Shown piece after piece: positions 1 through 8,092 of a stretch of DNA of 64,000 bases. The notes beneath the pieces were generated by a model, which worked only from the letters and a program-made list of their open reading frames with translations, was not told the DNA's origin and made no database searches. Each line of letters starts with the position of its first letter. The stretch's first letter is position 1. The position numbers and the translations under genes were made by a program. The DNA is taken from NCBI GenBank assembly GCA_963802095.1, contig CAWDHI010000006.1:1-64000 (forward strand). Direction: 5' to 3'. This DNA comes from CAVVEQ01 sp963802095. GTDB lineage: Bacteria; Chloroflexota; Anaerolineae; Anaerolineales; Anaerolineaceae.

Positions 1-276
1 AATTCGCTTCATAGCGGGCCAGGTTCTCGCCCAGGGCATGATAGAAGAGCTTGGCTCCGATGGGCGAATCAACACGCGCGCGTTCATGCGCGGGTTCCCC
101 GCGGATCAGCCGGGTCCCTGCCCCGGAAGCAGGCAGGCAAAATCCATCACCAACTCTGCCACCGAGTGCGAAATTCGCACCAGGTTGGCGTACGTGGCCT
201 GGAGATCGGGGGATACATCCAGCGGGGGGAAGGGCTGGGGAGGGTTTGGCTGCTCTGGCGGGCGGTCCGTTGCCAT
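1..276 (-). CDS. DUF3467 domain protein, 3' end cut by window, frameshifted
   Basis: The start codon at 276 directly abuts the ssb stop codon, so the two genes are probably cotranscribed and translationally coupled. The N-terminus is Pro-rich (MATDRPPEQPNPPQ), followed by the DUF3467 hallmark YANLVRISHSVAELVMDFA and LLPG. The frame then hits a TGA at about 108-106, but the other minus frame continues without a stop through ARVDSPIGAKLF and LGENLARYEAN, which is the expected second half of this family (a segment ending in an E-N-L/I-A-R-Y-E motif). One base is therefore missing, or two are extra, at about 108-122 in a G/C-rich run. The function of DUF3467 is unknown. The gene runs off the left edge. 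Confidence 0.72.
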
Positions 277-696
277 TTAGAACGGGATGTCGTCCGCGGA
301 TCCGCTGGTTTCAGGAGCGTCCTTCGACCGGTGCGGCGCCGCCATCATCGGTTTTCGAGGTGAGGAAGCGAACTGTGGACGCAGAGATCTCATAGGATGC
401 GTTCGGTGTCCCGTCCGTGCGGTTCCAAATACGCGGACCGCCGGTGGCGGAATCGGGGGTCAGGCGGCCTTCGATCAGGACCTTGCTGCCCTTATGGAGA
501 TACTGGTTGCAGGCTCGGCCTGTTTACCCCAGGCAGATACCCTGAACCAGATGGTTTCTTTTACCTGGGCACCGGCTGAATTGGTGTAATTCCGGTTCGT
601 GGCGACCGAGAAACTGGTGACGGCCTGACCGGCCGGGGTGTAGCGCATTTCCGGGTCACGGCCAACATTTCCTACGATGATGATGGTGTGATACAT
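277..696 (-). CDS. ssb: Single-stranded DNA-binding protein SSB, two compensating frameshifts
   Basis: SSB coats single-stranded DNA in replication, repair and recombination. The start at 696 gives MYHTIIIVGNVGRDPEMRYT, a classic OB-fold N-terminus, followed by NRNYTNSAG and WFRVSAWGKQAE. After WGKQAE the frame is lost (about 509-517). The neighbouring frame then reads CNQYLHKGSKVLIEGRLTPD, exactly what SSB should have next. A second shift at about 311-316 restores a frame ending in ADDIPF, the conserved acidic SSB tail that binds partner proteins. The span of 420 bp is divisible by three, so the two shifts cancel and the intact product would be 139 residues. Purine-rich GGAGGA lies just upstream of the ATG. 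Identity is very secure; the frameshifts are probably sequence errors because ssb is essential. Confidence 0.95.
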
Positions 697-794
697 ATTT
701 CCTCCTAACAAAGTGTACAGTGTGTTTGATCTGCCGACGCATTAATTGTATAACAAACCCAAAAAAGGGCAATCAAAATTCGGGAGGAATTATT

Positions 795-1622
795 TTATTT
801 TGCCGGGGTGGCTGAAGGCGAAGTTAGCGTAGAGAGAACGCCTCGCGGGGTGGGAATGGGGAGTCCGCCGTTGAGGTTATAAACTTTCAGGTCGCGGTAG
901 CTTACCGAAACGGGTGTATCGCCAGTGGCGCGGGCGAAGAACCCCATCCCGCCGTTGGCGAAGGCGTCATCAAAAACGCTAAACTGGTAGAGATCATCCA
1001 CAAAGAAGCGTAGTTCGTTCCCGCGGGCCAACACACCAAGGAGGAAGGTCTGAGGGGCACCCGGAAGCACTTCGGGCGAGGCGGACCAATCCTGCAGGAC
1101 CGTTACGCTCCCGCCGCGAACCCTTTCCACGCGCTGGTAGCCGTCGCAGTTGATCTGCCAGCGGTAGTAATCCTGGAAAGTGGATGTACGCAGGAGCAGC
1201 CCGAAGGAATCCCCGCCGGTGCAAAGATTCGTCTTGAGGGTGGTTTCCAGGTAGAAATCTCCCAGAACGGGATTGTTCCGCTGGCTGAACAGGTACCCGT
1301 TGGCACCCGAGAGCGAAATGGCAAGCTCAGGGCTGACAATTGCCACCTGGCCGGAGGGGCGCTTCAGGGATTGCCATCGGGAGGCTTCCGAAAAATCATC
1401 CTGGAACGCCAATTCGCCAATGCCGGTAAGCATCTCGGGGGTGGGCGTCACTTCCAGGGTGGGGAATGGTGCCCTGGTGGGCGTGGGCGGGAACCAAACC
1501 ACCGTGGTCGAAGGAAGAGGGGTGGGAGTGTTGGTGGGGGTGGGTGCCTCCTCCGGGGGGGTAACGCATCCAGCAGTGACCAGCAGCAGCCCGAGGAAGA
1601 GAACCAGAAGGTGTATTTTCAT
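795..1622 (-). CDS. Secreted lipoprotein with laminin-G/concanavalin-like domain
   Basis: The ATG at 1622 gives a 275-residue protein starting with a lipoprotein signal peptide (MKIHLLVLFLGLLLVTAGC; lipobox VTAGC). A longer upstream start adds 12 residues but would bury the signal peptide. After the Cys comes a Thr/Pro linker (PTPTNTPTPLPS), then a beta-rich domain of about 180 residues with FQDDFSE, SFGLLLRTS, YYRWQINCDG, RFFVDDLYQFSV and YRDLKVYNL. This pattern (F.D.F near the start, GLLLR, internal Y.F.I) is that of LamG/DUF1080-type concanavalin-fold domains, which often bind carbohydrate. No catalytic residues can be assigned. It is probably anchored to the outer face of the membrane. 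Confidence 0.7.
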   Translation of the reverse strand: MKIHLLVLFLGLLLVTAGCVTPPEEAPTPTNTPTPLPSTTVVWFPPTPTRAPFPTLEVTPTPEMLTGIGELAFQDDFSEASRWQSLKRPSGQVAIVSPELAISLSGANGYLFSQRNNPVLGDFYLETTLKTNLCTGGDSFGLLLRTSTFQDYYRWQINCDGYQRVERVRGGSVTVLQDWSASPEVLPGAPQTFLLGVLARGNELRFFVDDLYQFSVFDDAFANGGMGFFARATGDTPVSVSYRDLKVYNLNGGLPIPTPRGVLSTLTSPSATPAK

Positions 1623-1692
1623 TGATATAACTGCATGAATTGTAATATGAGACCCCAAAAGCTGCCGCGGGAGGAGAAGATTCCAATAATGT

Positions 1693-1698
1693 TATAAT
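1693..1698 (+). promoter_or_regulatory. -10 box for LysM gene, likely leaderless
   Basis: TATAAT ends 9 nt before the ATG at 1708 and no Shine-Dalgarno sequence fits in between. With a transcription start 7-9 nt after the -10 box, the mRNA would begin at or next to the start codon. Confidence 0.6.
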
Positions 1699-1707
1699 CT
1701 TTTCGAC

Positions 1708-2571
1708 ATGAAAGCCAAACGAATTGCCCTCCTTCTCTTCATCGGCTTCCTGTTGGGCACTCTCCTTCTGAGCGTTCCAGGTCTGCCTGGCAGCCCCCGG
1801 ATTCTCGCCGAGGCATTCTACTACACGCCTACGCCCGGTCCGGATGGCAAGATCATCTACATCGTGCGGGATAACGATTCCTGCCTCTCCATTTCCCTTA
1901 AGAATGGGGTTTCAGGAGATCAGATCGCCCAATTAAACCAGCTTAAACTTTCGGAATGCGAACCGGGTGCAACGCTCGAACCGGGCAGGCAATTGATCCT
2001 GGCGGTGGTGGAGGTTCTTCCCACCCCCACCCTCACAAGCACCCCTAGCGGACCCACCCCCACCCCCTTCAACGGTAACGGGAAAGCCTGCTTTATCCTC
2101 TTCGAGGACCTGAACGGGAATGGCCTCCAGGATGCCGGCGAGGGATTTATCACTGGCGGAACGGTGGGCGTGGTGCTCCCGGAGAATTCCACCCAACCCT
2201 TCAGTTACTTCACCCTACCTGAAAGCGGGCAACCCGCTTCTGCCATCACCGGGGCAAGCAACCAACCGGTCTGCATCGATGGACTCCCGGAAGGCAGTTA
2301 TATCCTCACCGCCACCCTGCCGCAATCCTTCCAGGCTTCCACGAACCTGATCTTCCCAGCAAAGATCCTGGCCGGGCAGACCATGCTGGTGCGTTTTGGC
2401 GCTGTTCCTCCTGGCAGTCCTCCCCCGGCAAATGGGGATGGATCAAATCGCAGCCCGGTGCTCCCGTTAGCCTTTGGTGGTATCCTGGTGCTGGTGGGGG
2501 GAGCAATGGGGGCATACCTGGTGTATCTCCGCCGAACGAATCGAAAACCTCCCAAAAATGCGCAACCTTGA
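1708..2571 (+). CDS. LysM domain membrane-anchored surface protein (first of tandem pair)
   Basis: This 287-residue protein has an N-terminal signal/anchor (about residues 6-30), one LysM-like domain (about 50-100: IIYIVRDNDSCLSISLKNGV ... LEPGRQLILAVV) and a Pro/Thr linker (PTPTLTSTPSGPTPTP). A beta-sandwich domain with CFILFEDLNGNGLQDAGE follows, resembling SdrD-B/CNA-B-type repeats, and then a C-terminal membrane helix (about 255-277) ending in a basic tail. LysM domains typically bind peptidoglycan or other N-acetylglucosamine polymers. Here the LysM carries two Cys (DSC and SEC) that could form a disulfide. The stop overlaps the start of a paralogous gene by 14 bp, so the two are translated as an operon. 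Confidence 0.78.
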   Translation: MKAKRIALLLFIGFLLGTLLLSVPGLPGSPRILAEAFYYTPTPGPDGKIIYIVRDNDSCLSISLKNGVSGDQIAQLNQLKLSECEPGATLEPGRQLILAVVEVLPTPTLTSTPSGPTPTPFNGNGKACFILFEDLNGNGLQDAGEGFITGGTVGVVLPENSTQPFSYFTLPESGQPASAITGASNQPVCIDGLPEGSYILTATLPQSFQASTNLIFPAKILAGQTMLVRFGAVPPGSPPPANGDGSNRSPVLPLAFGGILVLVGGAMGAYLVYLRRTNRKPPKNAQP

Positions 2572-3370
2572 ACCTGGTCGGCGGATCCTTTCCGCTGCGA
2601 TACTCAGCTTAATGCTCCTCCTGGGGATCCTGCCGTTTGGCATTTCCACCGGTTCCGGGCAGGCTGTGGAGCCAATGCCCACCGCCGGGGTGGACGGCCG
2701 CATGATCTACAATGTCCAACCGGGCGATAGCTGCATTTCCATTTCTGTGCGGTTTGGGGTGGATTACAAGACCCTGCTCGCAAATAACAACCTCAGCGCT
2801 GAGGATTGTGCCGCATTGAACGTCGGGCGGGAGATCCTTCTGGGCGTGGTTTCCGGCCCCACCGCCACCCCGCTGCCCACCAATCTGCCACTCACGCCCA
2901 CGCCCACGCCCACCATCACCACAGGTCGCATCTGCGTGATTCTCTTCGAGGATATCAACGGCGATACGCTCTTCGAGACCAACGAGCAACCCATCGCCGG
3001 GGGGGCGATCAGCATCACCAACCGGCTGGGGACGGTTTCACTTACCGGTGTATCCAGGAGCGAACTGGATGCTGCCGGCGATTGGGTGCCGACTTGTTTT
3101 GAAGGCATCCCCGAGGGCGATTACAACGTAAGCATGGCCATCCCGGAGGGATTCAACGCCACGATGAACACGAATTACCCCCTGGTCCTTCGGGCAGGTG
3201 ACGATACCATCCTGGATTTCGGCGCGCAATACAGCTCCCTGGGTCAGCCGCTGGAGGATCCAGCCCAGCAACGGTCCCCGCTGCTGGCAGTTCTGGGCGC
3301 CATTTGCATTTTGGCGGGAGTGGGGCTGGCCATCTGGCGCGGCTTCCTCTTTATCTCCAAGCGGGATTGA
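2558..3370 (+). CDS. LysM domain membrane-anchored surface protein (second of tandem pair)
   Basis: This is a paralogue of the preceding gene with the same order of parts: N-terminal hydrophobic segment, LysM-like domain (MIYNVQPGDSCISISVRFGV ... NVGREILLGVV) with the same Cys pair, a TPTPTPT linker, a beta domain starting CVILFEDINGDTLFETNE, and a C-terminal membrane helix (ILAGVGLAIWRGFLF) with a short basic end. The ATG at 2558 is chosen because it removes a spurious extension lying inside the upstream gene and leaves a proper signal segment; the product is 270 residues. The pair clearly arose by tandem duplication. A cell-wall or surface role is inferred. Confidence 0.78.
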   Translation: MRNLEPGRRILSAAILSLMLLLGILPFGISTGSGQAVEPMPTAGVDGRMIYNVQPGDSCISISVRFGVDYKTLLANNNLSAEDCAALNVGREILLGVVSGPTATPLPTNLPLTPTPTPTITTGRICVILFEDINGDTLFETNEQPIAGGAISITNRLGTVSLTGVSRSELDAAGDWVPTCFEGIPEGDYNVSMAIPEGFNATMNTNYPLVLRAGDDTILDFGAQYSSLGQPLEDPAQQRSPLLAVLGAICILAGVGLAIWRGFLFISKRD

Positions 3371-3460
3371 TCCTTTTCCATTACGCAGGTGAAAACACAT
3401 CCTGGCGTAAGGCGCGTACGATTTTTTGTACCCGCCATCAATTGTTCTAATAAATATTTC

Positions 3461-3481
3461 GGTGGGTGCGCCGCACCCACC
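3461..3481. terminator. Perfect hairpin between convergent genes
   Basis: A perfect dyad (GGTGGGTGC, 3-nt loop GCC, GCACCCACC) lies in the 166-bp gap between convergent genes. There is no clear U-tract on either side, so it may be a weak bidirectional terminator or a small palindromic repeat rather than a classical intrinsic terminator. Confidence 0.45.
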
Positions 3482-3536
3482 ATACGCGAAACCAAAGATT
3501 TTTCGTGTTTTTCGAGTCGGCCGTGGTCAAGAATAA

Positions 3537-4133
3537 TCAGGCGTTCCGTTCTTCACGCCAGACATTGGCGTCGTTATGGTACCCGGCTTGCTCCCAGAAC
3601 CCCGGGTGATCCTCGCTGGTGAATTCCAGCCCCCGCAGCCATTTGGCCCCCTTCCAGAAATAAGGGGTTTCCAGGTCCAGTCTTTCCGGAAGAGCACCCA
3701 CGATCCCGCGCAGCGGGAAGCCGTGCTCGGGGCTGAGTGGCTGCCCGTTGTAGTGCGTGGCGAGAAGAAAATTCTCCGCGCGGACGACCGAAAGGGGCAG
3801 GTTGGCGGTGAACCCGTTTTCGGCGTGCTGAATAACATGGGTGCAGGCGGGCAGGATTTCCAGCAAACCATTATCGCATAGCGTCTGGATGCTCACGCCC
3901 TCCCACTCGGTATTTAGTAGGCTCCAGCGAGTGACGCAATGGATATCCATCACCAGGCGGGTGCGCGGCAAGGTGGAGAACTCCTCCCAGCTTAAGCTGC
4001 GCTGCGTTTTCACCTCCCCCCACAAACGAAAATCCCAGCTGGCGAGTTCGGTTTTTGGCACTGGTCCGTAATGCAGAACCGGGAATTTCCGTGCCAGGGA
4101 TTGCCCGGGGGGAATGCGTTCGGTATCAGTCAT
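3537..4133 (-). CDS. Sulfite-oxidase-like molybdopterin-dependent oxidoreductase
   Basis: The protein is 198 residues and belongs to the oxidoreductase molybdopterin-binding (sulfite oxidase/YedY) fold. The key motif DIHCVTRWS contains Cys66, the expected molybdenum ligand. Further family features are HYGPVP near the N-terminus, EWEGVSIQTL, LSPEHGFPLRG, KGAKWLRGLEF and the C-terminal PGFWEQAGYH. There is no Tat signal and no haem or dimerization domain, so it is probably a cytoplasmic single-domain enzyme. The substrate cannot be told from sequence. A good Shine-Dalgarno (GAGGAG) precedes the ATG, and a TATAAT box on this strand lies at 4163-4168. The gene stands alone, divergent from a histidine kinase. 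Confidence 0.85.
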   Translation of the reverse strand: MTDTERIPPGQSLARKFPVLHYGPVPKTELASWDFRLWGEVKTQRSLSWEEFSTLPRTRLVMDIHCVTRWSLLNTEWEGVSIQTLCDNGLLEILPACTHVIQHAENGFTANLPLSVVRAENFLLATHYNGQPLSPEHGFPLRGIVGALPERLDLETPYFWKGAKWLRGLEFTSEDHPGFWEQAGYHNDANVWREERNA

Positions 4134-4162
4134 GAAAACTCCTCGAATCCAGTGTTATAAAA

Positions 4163-4210
4163 ATTATACCGCCCACCAGCTCTGATATAATTGGACTGAA
4201 TCGGTATAAT
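4163..4210. promoter_or_regulatory. Divergent promoter region
   Basis: Minus-strand TATAAT at 4168-4163 points to the molybdoenzyme gene. Plus-strand TATAAT at 4205-4210 points to the histidine kinase and would give a leader of about 20 nt; a second plus-strand TATAAT lies about 20 bp further upstream. Confidence 0.5.
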
Positions 4211-4237
4211 TCATCCTTTTCGACTGATTCCCTAACC

Positions 4238-5914
4238 ATGACCATTCAAACCACGGACTTGCTTTCAACCCGGCTGACCGAAATGGATAAATCTGGCCTG
4301 GAGCTGCTTACTGCCAGGTCCACCGACACGCTTTTCAAGAAGATCGTGGAGGTTGCCTGCCGCCAGTTGGACGCCTCCTATGCTTTCATGAACGTGCGTG
4401 GGGATGATAACAACACCGAAGAGGTGGTTACCTTCGGGCTGGCGCGCAAGGACCTGCAGAAAGCCCTTTCCGGAAGCCTCACCCAGGTACTCTGTGCGGA
4501 GCTGCGCCAATCCACATCCCCCAAACGCAAGAAAAATTCCCTCACGAAGACCGGCAGCTTGCCAAGCGATGCCTTAGGCATCCGCTCCGCGCTTGGGGCA
4601 CCCATCCGCCAGGCGGATAAATCACTGGGCGAGATCTTGTGTGTCAACAAGCGCGGGGGTGATCAGTTCACCCTTGAGGACGAAAAAGTGATCGGCGCGC
4701 TCGCATCATATGCTGCGGCGGCCATCACCAATACGCGCGTATATGCCAAGCTGGTATCACGCGGCAAGGAGTTGGTTCGGCGTAACGAGAATTTAGCGCT
4801 GCTCAACCAGCTGGCCGTCACCCTGGGGGCCTCCTCCGAGATTAGCGAGATCCTCGACGAGGCTCTGAAAAAGGTGATGGAATACCTGCGCCTGGATGTG
4901 GGCGAAGTGTACCTGCGCCAGGAGGAAAGCAAAACCCTCAAGAAGATCATTCACCAGGGCGGCGCTGCGGAAGCGCTCTGGACACAGGATCAGTATGCCT
5001 TTGGGCAGGGATACGTGGGCACCACTGCACGCTATAACGAACCAAAGGCTATCCGCGTGGATGCTGAGGATACTTCCGCGCAGTTCCACCCCTCCATCCT
5101 GGAAGGCTGCTTCCAAGAGATCGCCTGTTTTCCGCTCACCGGCCGCAAGGGACCGGTTGGGGTTCTGTGCGTGGGAGCCTGCCAGCGCAGCAACCTGGAT
5201 GAGACCGAGCAGCAGTTCCTCTCTGCCATCAGTACCTGGATTGGCATGGCCATCGAAAATATACTGCTCAACCTCAAGGCAAGACGCCTGGCGATACTGG
5301 AAGAACGCGAGCGGATTGGCATGGACCTGCACGACGGCATCATCCAATCCCTCTATGCGGTGGGGTTAAACCTGGAGAACGTAAGCCTGACCATTGATGA
5401 ATCCCCGATGGAAGCCAGGAAGCAGATCAACCGCTCCATCGGCGACCTGAACGCTGCCATTCGCGATATCCGCTCCTATATCCTCGACCTGCGGCCGCAC
5501 CAGCTATTCGATGAATCGCTGATGGAGGGCATCCAGCGTCTGATCCTGGAATTCAAGGTAAACACCTCCTGCGAAGTTTTATTGCAGGGGCCAGCTGCCG
5601 GGCTTGAGGACCTGGGGAAATCGCAAGCCCTGGCACTTTTTCATATCTGCCAGGAGGCGCTGGCCAACATTGCCAAGCACGCCCATGCCAAGAAGGTGGA
5701 GGTGATCCTCTGGCTGGTCAGCGACCGGGCGCTTCTGGAGATCAAGGACGATGGGCGAGGTTTTGATATGAAGCAGGTCCGCACGAGCATTGGCCATGGG
5801 CTGGCCAACATGCACACGCGCGCCAGCAACGCTGGCGGCGAAGTGGACCTGACCTCGGAACCTGGCAAGGGCACATCGGTGCTGGCCTGGGTACCGCTGG
5901 TTCTGGAGGAATGA
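4238..5914 (+). CDS. GAF-GAF sensor histidine kinase (NarX/LiaS-type), orphan
   Basis: This 558-residue cytoplasmic kinase has no membrane segment. Two GAF domains occupy about residues 20-170 and 190-345. The dimerization/phosphoacceptor segment (HisKA_3) reads ERERIGMDLHDGIIQ with His365 as the likely phosphorylated residue. The HATPase_c domain shows the N-box CQEALANIAKHA (about 468-480), the G1 box DDGRGFD (about 504-510), GHGLANM and PGKGTSV. HisKA_3 kinases normally pair with NarL/LuxR-type regulators, but none is adjacent; the only regulator in the window (31.6 kb) is OmpR-type and has its own kinase. The signal is probably a small intracellular ligand or redox state sensed by GAF, which is inference. 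Confidence 0.9.
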   Translation: MTIQTTDLLSTRLTEMDKSGLELLTARSTDTLFKKIVEVACRQLDASYAFMNVRGDDNNTEEVVTFGLARKDLQKALSGSLTQVLCAELRQSTSPKRKKNSLTKTGSLPSDALGIRSALGAPIRQADKSLGEILCVNKRGGDQFTLEDEKVIGALASYAAAAITNTRVYAKLVSRGKELVRRNENLALLNQLAVTLGASSEISEILDEALKKVMEYLRLDVGEVYLRQEESKTLKKIIHQGGAAEALWTQDQYAFGQGYVGTTARYNEPKAIRVDAEDTSAQFHPSILEGCFQEIACFPLTGRKGPVGVLCVGACQRSNLDETEQQFLSAISTWIGMAIENILLNLKARRLAILEERERIGMDLHDGIIQSLYAVGLNLENVSLTIDESPMEARKQINRSIGDLNAAIRDIRSYILDLRPHQLFDESLMEGIQRLILEFKVNTSCEVLLQGPAAGLEDLGKSQALALFHICQEALANIAKHAHAKKVEVILWLVSDRALLEIKDDGRGFDMKQVRTSIGHGLANMHTRASNAGGEVDLTSEPGKGTSVLAWVPLVLEE

Positions 5915-5936
5915 GTCCTCGCAGGATCACCGTGTG

Positions 5937-5957
5937 CCTGCCCTGTGGCAGGTTTTT
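5937..5957 (+). terminator. Intrinsic terminator after histidine kinase
   Basis: Stem CCTGCC / GGCAGG with a CTGT loop, followed by TTTTTGGTTT. It lies 22 nt after the kinase stop codon. Confidence 0.75.
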
Positions 5958-5982
5958 GGTTTAATTGGGTAAAATTACTCCC

Positions 5983-6738
5983 ATGGAATCAGAAGTCCAC
6001 AGTGCGCCGTTGCAGCCTTCAGCCAAAGCCGCCGAGCGGGGGGAGCCCTCGTACGTGTGGCGGGCAGGTCAGGAGCGGCGCCTGGCAATGATCCGGGCTG
6101 CGGCCGGGGAACGTTTGCAAGGAACCATCCTCGAAAACGGCTGCGGGGTGGGCATGTATCTGAAGCGCCTGAGCGCGGATGCGGCTCTCGCTGTCGGGCT
6201 GGAGATTGAGCTGCCGCGTGCCCGGGAGGCTGCAGAACAGAAGCTGATGGTACTGAACGGCGCAGGGGAAGCCCTGCCCTTTGAGGGCGAAAAATTCGAC
6301 CTGGTGCTCAGCCACGAGGTGCTGGAACACGTTGCGGATGACCGCCGCTGCCTGGAGGAGATCGTGCGGGTGCTGAAACCGGGGGGCAGGCTGGCGCTCT
6401 TCGTCCCCAACCGGGGATACCCTTTCGAAACCCATGGTATCTACATGCGGGGGAAATATCACTTTGGAAATATTTTCGGGGTCAATTACCTGCCGCGCAA
6501 ATTGCGTGATAAGCTTGCCCCGCACGTGCGGGTTTATTCGGGGAAGGATCTGGAAAAGCTGATGGAGGGGCTGCCGCTGCGGGTGGTGGAGCGGACGGTG
6601 ATCTTCGGCGCGTACGATAATATCATTGCGAAGTATCCACAGCCCGGTAAATTTCTGCGGGGCTTTCTTCAATGGCTGGAAAGAACGCCGTTTCGGGAGT
6701 TGGGGCTGTCACAATTTTGGGTCCTGGAAAAGAAATAA
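5983..6738 (+). CDS. Class I SAM-dependent methyltransferase
   Basis: The product is 251 residues from the ATG at 5983; an upstream TTG would add six residues but has no better support. A -10-like TAAAAT ends 7 nt before this ATG, suggesting a leaderless mRNA. The Rossmann methyltransferase signature is seen: ILENGCGVGMYLKRL (SAM-binding motif I), GLEIELPRA (acidic motif II), GEALPFEGEKFDLVLSHEVLEHV (motifs III/IV), and IVRVLKPGGRLALFVPN. This is the Methyltransf_11 pattern used for small-molecule or lipid substrates; the actual substrate is unknown. It ends about 30 nt before the decayed YcxB-like gene. Confidence 0.85.
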   Translation: MESEVHSAPLQPSAKAAERGEPSYVWRAGQERRLAMIRAAAGERLQGTILENGCGVGMYLKRLSADAALAVGLEIELPRAREAAEQKLMVLNGAGEALPFEGEKFDLVLSHEVLEHVADDRRCLEEIVRVLKPGGRLALFVPNRGYPFETHGIYMRGKYHFGNIFGVNYLPRKLRDKLAPHVRVYSGKDLEKLMEGLPLRVVERTVIFGAYDNIIAKYPQPGKFLRGFLQWLERTPFRELGLSQFWVLEKK

Positions 6739-6768
6739 AAACACCATATATAAGAAAGGTTGAGCCAT

Positions 6769-7338
6769 ATGGAGATTTCCTTTCGAAATAATAATGACGA
6801 TATGGAGGCATATTTTAATTAATACCTCAATGAAACAAAAGAAGGTAAACAATGGGCCAAACAGGTGAAATGGAATATCCAAATAGGGATTTTCTTATGT
6901 TTCGTGATTCTTTTTTATCCAATTGCACAGACAAGGGATTTTAATTCAATAGCATTATTAGTCGGTTTATTCTTGTTAGTTGAAATGATCCTGTTTGTCG
7001 TCACTAAATTCAGGCCAAAATACAATCCCGCAATGCGTGGCGTGAGAAATAGTATAAAAGATTGGTCATCGCGGGATTGGCAAATATTCCAGAGACGAAA
7101 AACGATAATCGCAGACGAAAACTGGCTTGAAATTGCTTCTAACGATGCAAATTATAAGTATAGATGGCAATTTATTGGCAGCATCGATGTTACGTCAAAT
7201 TATATTTTTATTAGGGTAGGTGCTCCAACTATTGTTCCCAGAAGAGATTTCCTCACAGACCAAAGTTACAAAGATTTTGGAAATATGATCTTAGAATATT
7301 TTGAGAAAAGCAAAAAACAACCAATAAGCATGGATTAG
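6769..7338 (+). pseudogene. YcxB-like membrane protein broken by in-frame TAA
   Basis: A good ribosome site (AAGAAAGG) precedes the ATG at 6769, which reads MEISFRNNNDDMEAYFN and then stops at TAA (6820-6822). The same frame continues at once with YLNETKEGKQWAKQ, two hydrophobic segments (IGIFLCFVILFYPI and LLVGLFLLVEMILFVV) and a soluble C-terminal half (FQRRKTIIADENWLEI, IFIRVGAPTIVPRRDF). This is the layout of YcxB-family proteins: a short N-terminal strand, two membrane helices and a C-terminal beta domain. The stop replaces what is probably a Tyr codon. A GTG at 6865 could start a truncated product without the N-terminal strand. The region is far more AT-rich than its neighbours, suggesting recent transfer. 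Function unknown. Confidence 0.7.
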
Positions 7339-7393
7339 ATTCACTTATTATTTCACAATTAACAATTTAGAGCATTATCAAAATAATGCTAAA

Positions 7394-8071
7394 TCAAAAC
7401 TCCGTCACCCTTGCCATCTCCCGATACTGGCAGAACTTGCAATCCGGGGAGGCTTCCGGGGGTTCAGGTTCCGCGAGAACCGCGATCACCCCATCGATAA
7501 AACTCAGAAAGGCTCCCTCATCCCGCAGCAGTGGCTGCCAGCCGAAGTGCCCATGCAGGGCAAGCTCACCACCCTCCGCGAATTTCATCGTGTGCGGGGA
7601 ATAATACGCCAGCCCCAGGTGGGTGATCGGGGAGCGGGCTAATTTTCCACTCAGGGGGTGCTCCAGGCAGTAGGCGTAGGCTTCCAACTGGCGGGCATAG
7701 AATGCGATATGGGCTTCCTTCGCCTCGGAGGTCTTGAAATCCACGATGCCGAAGTTGCCGTTGTCAAATTCCAGCAGGGCATCGAACTTGCCGGCGAAAT
7801 AGACAGGCAGGTCGAACCCAGGCCGCGTTACCGGCTGCGAGACGATGAACTGCTCCGAGAAGAAGAACTTCCCTGGCGGAAGATCGGGTGAAAGCTCCTG
7901 CACGGATCGGTCGCGGTAATGGTTCTTCATCGCCCGGTCGATGCTGCTGAAAATGGAGGGGAATGCCGTGGAGGGACGGGAGAGCCTGCCCGTCACCTTC
8001 AGGTAAAAGCAGCGCTGGCATTCATCCCACAGAAAAGTAAGTTCCGATGGGCTGAGCTTCATGGCGTCCAT
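7394..8071 (-). CDS. PD-(D/E)XK nuclease superfamily protein
   Basis: This 225-residue protein has the hallmarks of the RecB/Cas4-like PD-(D/E)XK fold. It begins LSPSELTFLWDECQRCFYLK, where Cys residues follow the first helix. The nuclease core is FAGKFDALLEF (catalytic Asp), then GIVDFKTS (D-x-K catalytic pair), then the downstream helix QLEAYAYCLEHP. A late CKFCQYREM adds two Cys, so with the N-terminal Cys an iron-sulfur cluster as in Cas4/AddB is possible, but the fourth ligand is not certain. A strong ribosome site (AAGGAGG) sits a few nt before the ATG at 8071. No cas genes are nearby, so a DNA repair or processing role is more likely. Confidence 0.8.
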   Translation of the reverse strand: MDAMKLSPSELTFLWDECQRCFYLKVTGRLSRPSTAFPSIFSSIDRAMKNHYRDRSVQELSPDLPPGKFFFSEQFIVSQPVTRPGFDLPVYFAGKFDALLEFDNGNFGIVDFKTSEAKEAHIAFYARQLEAYAYCLEHPLSGKLARSPITHLGLAYYSPHTMKFAEGGELALHGHFGWQPLLRDEGAFLSFIDGVIAVLAEPEPPEASPDCKFCQYREMARVTEF

Positions 8072-8092
8072 AACCCTCCTTGGTACGATCGA

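Noticed and set aside
7394..8071. CRISPR/Cas4 interpretation of the PD-(D/E)XK protein
   Set aside because: No repeat array or other cas gene is present anywhere in the window.
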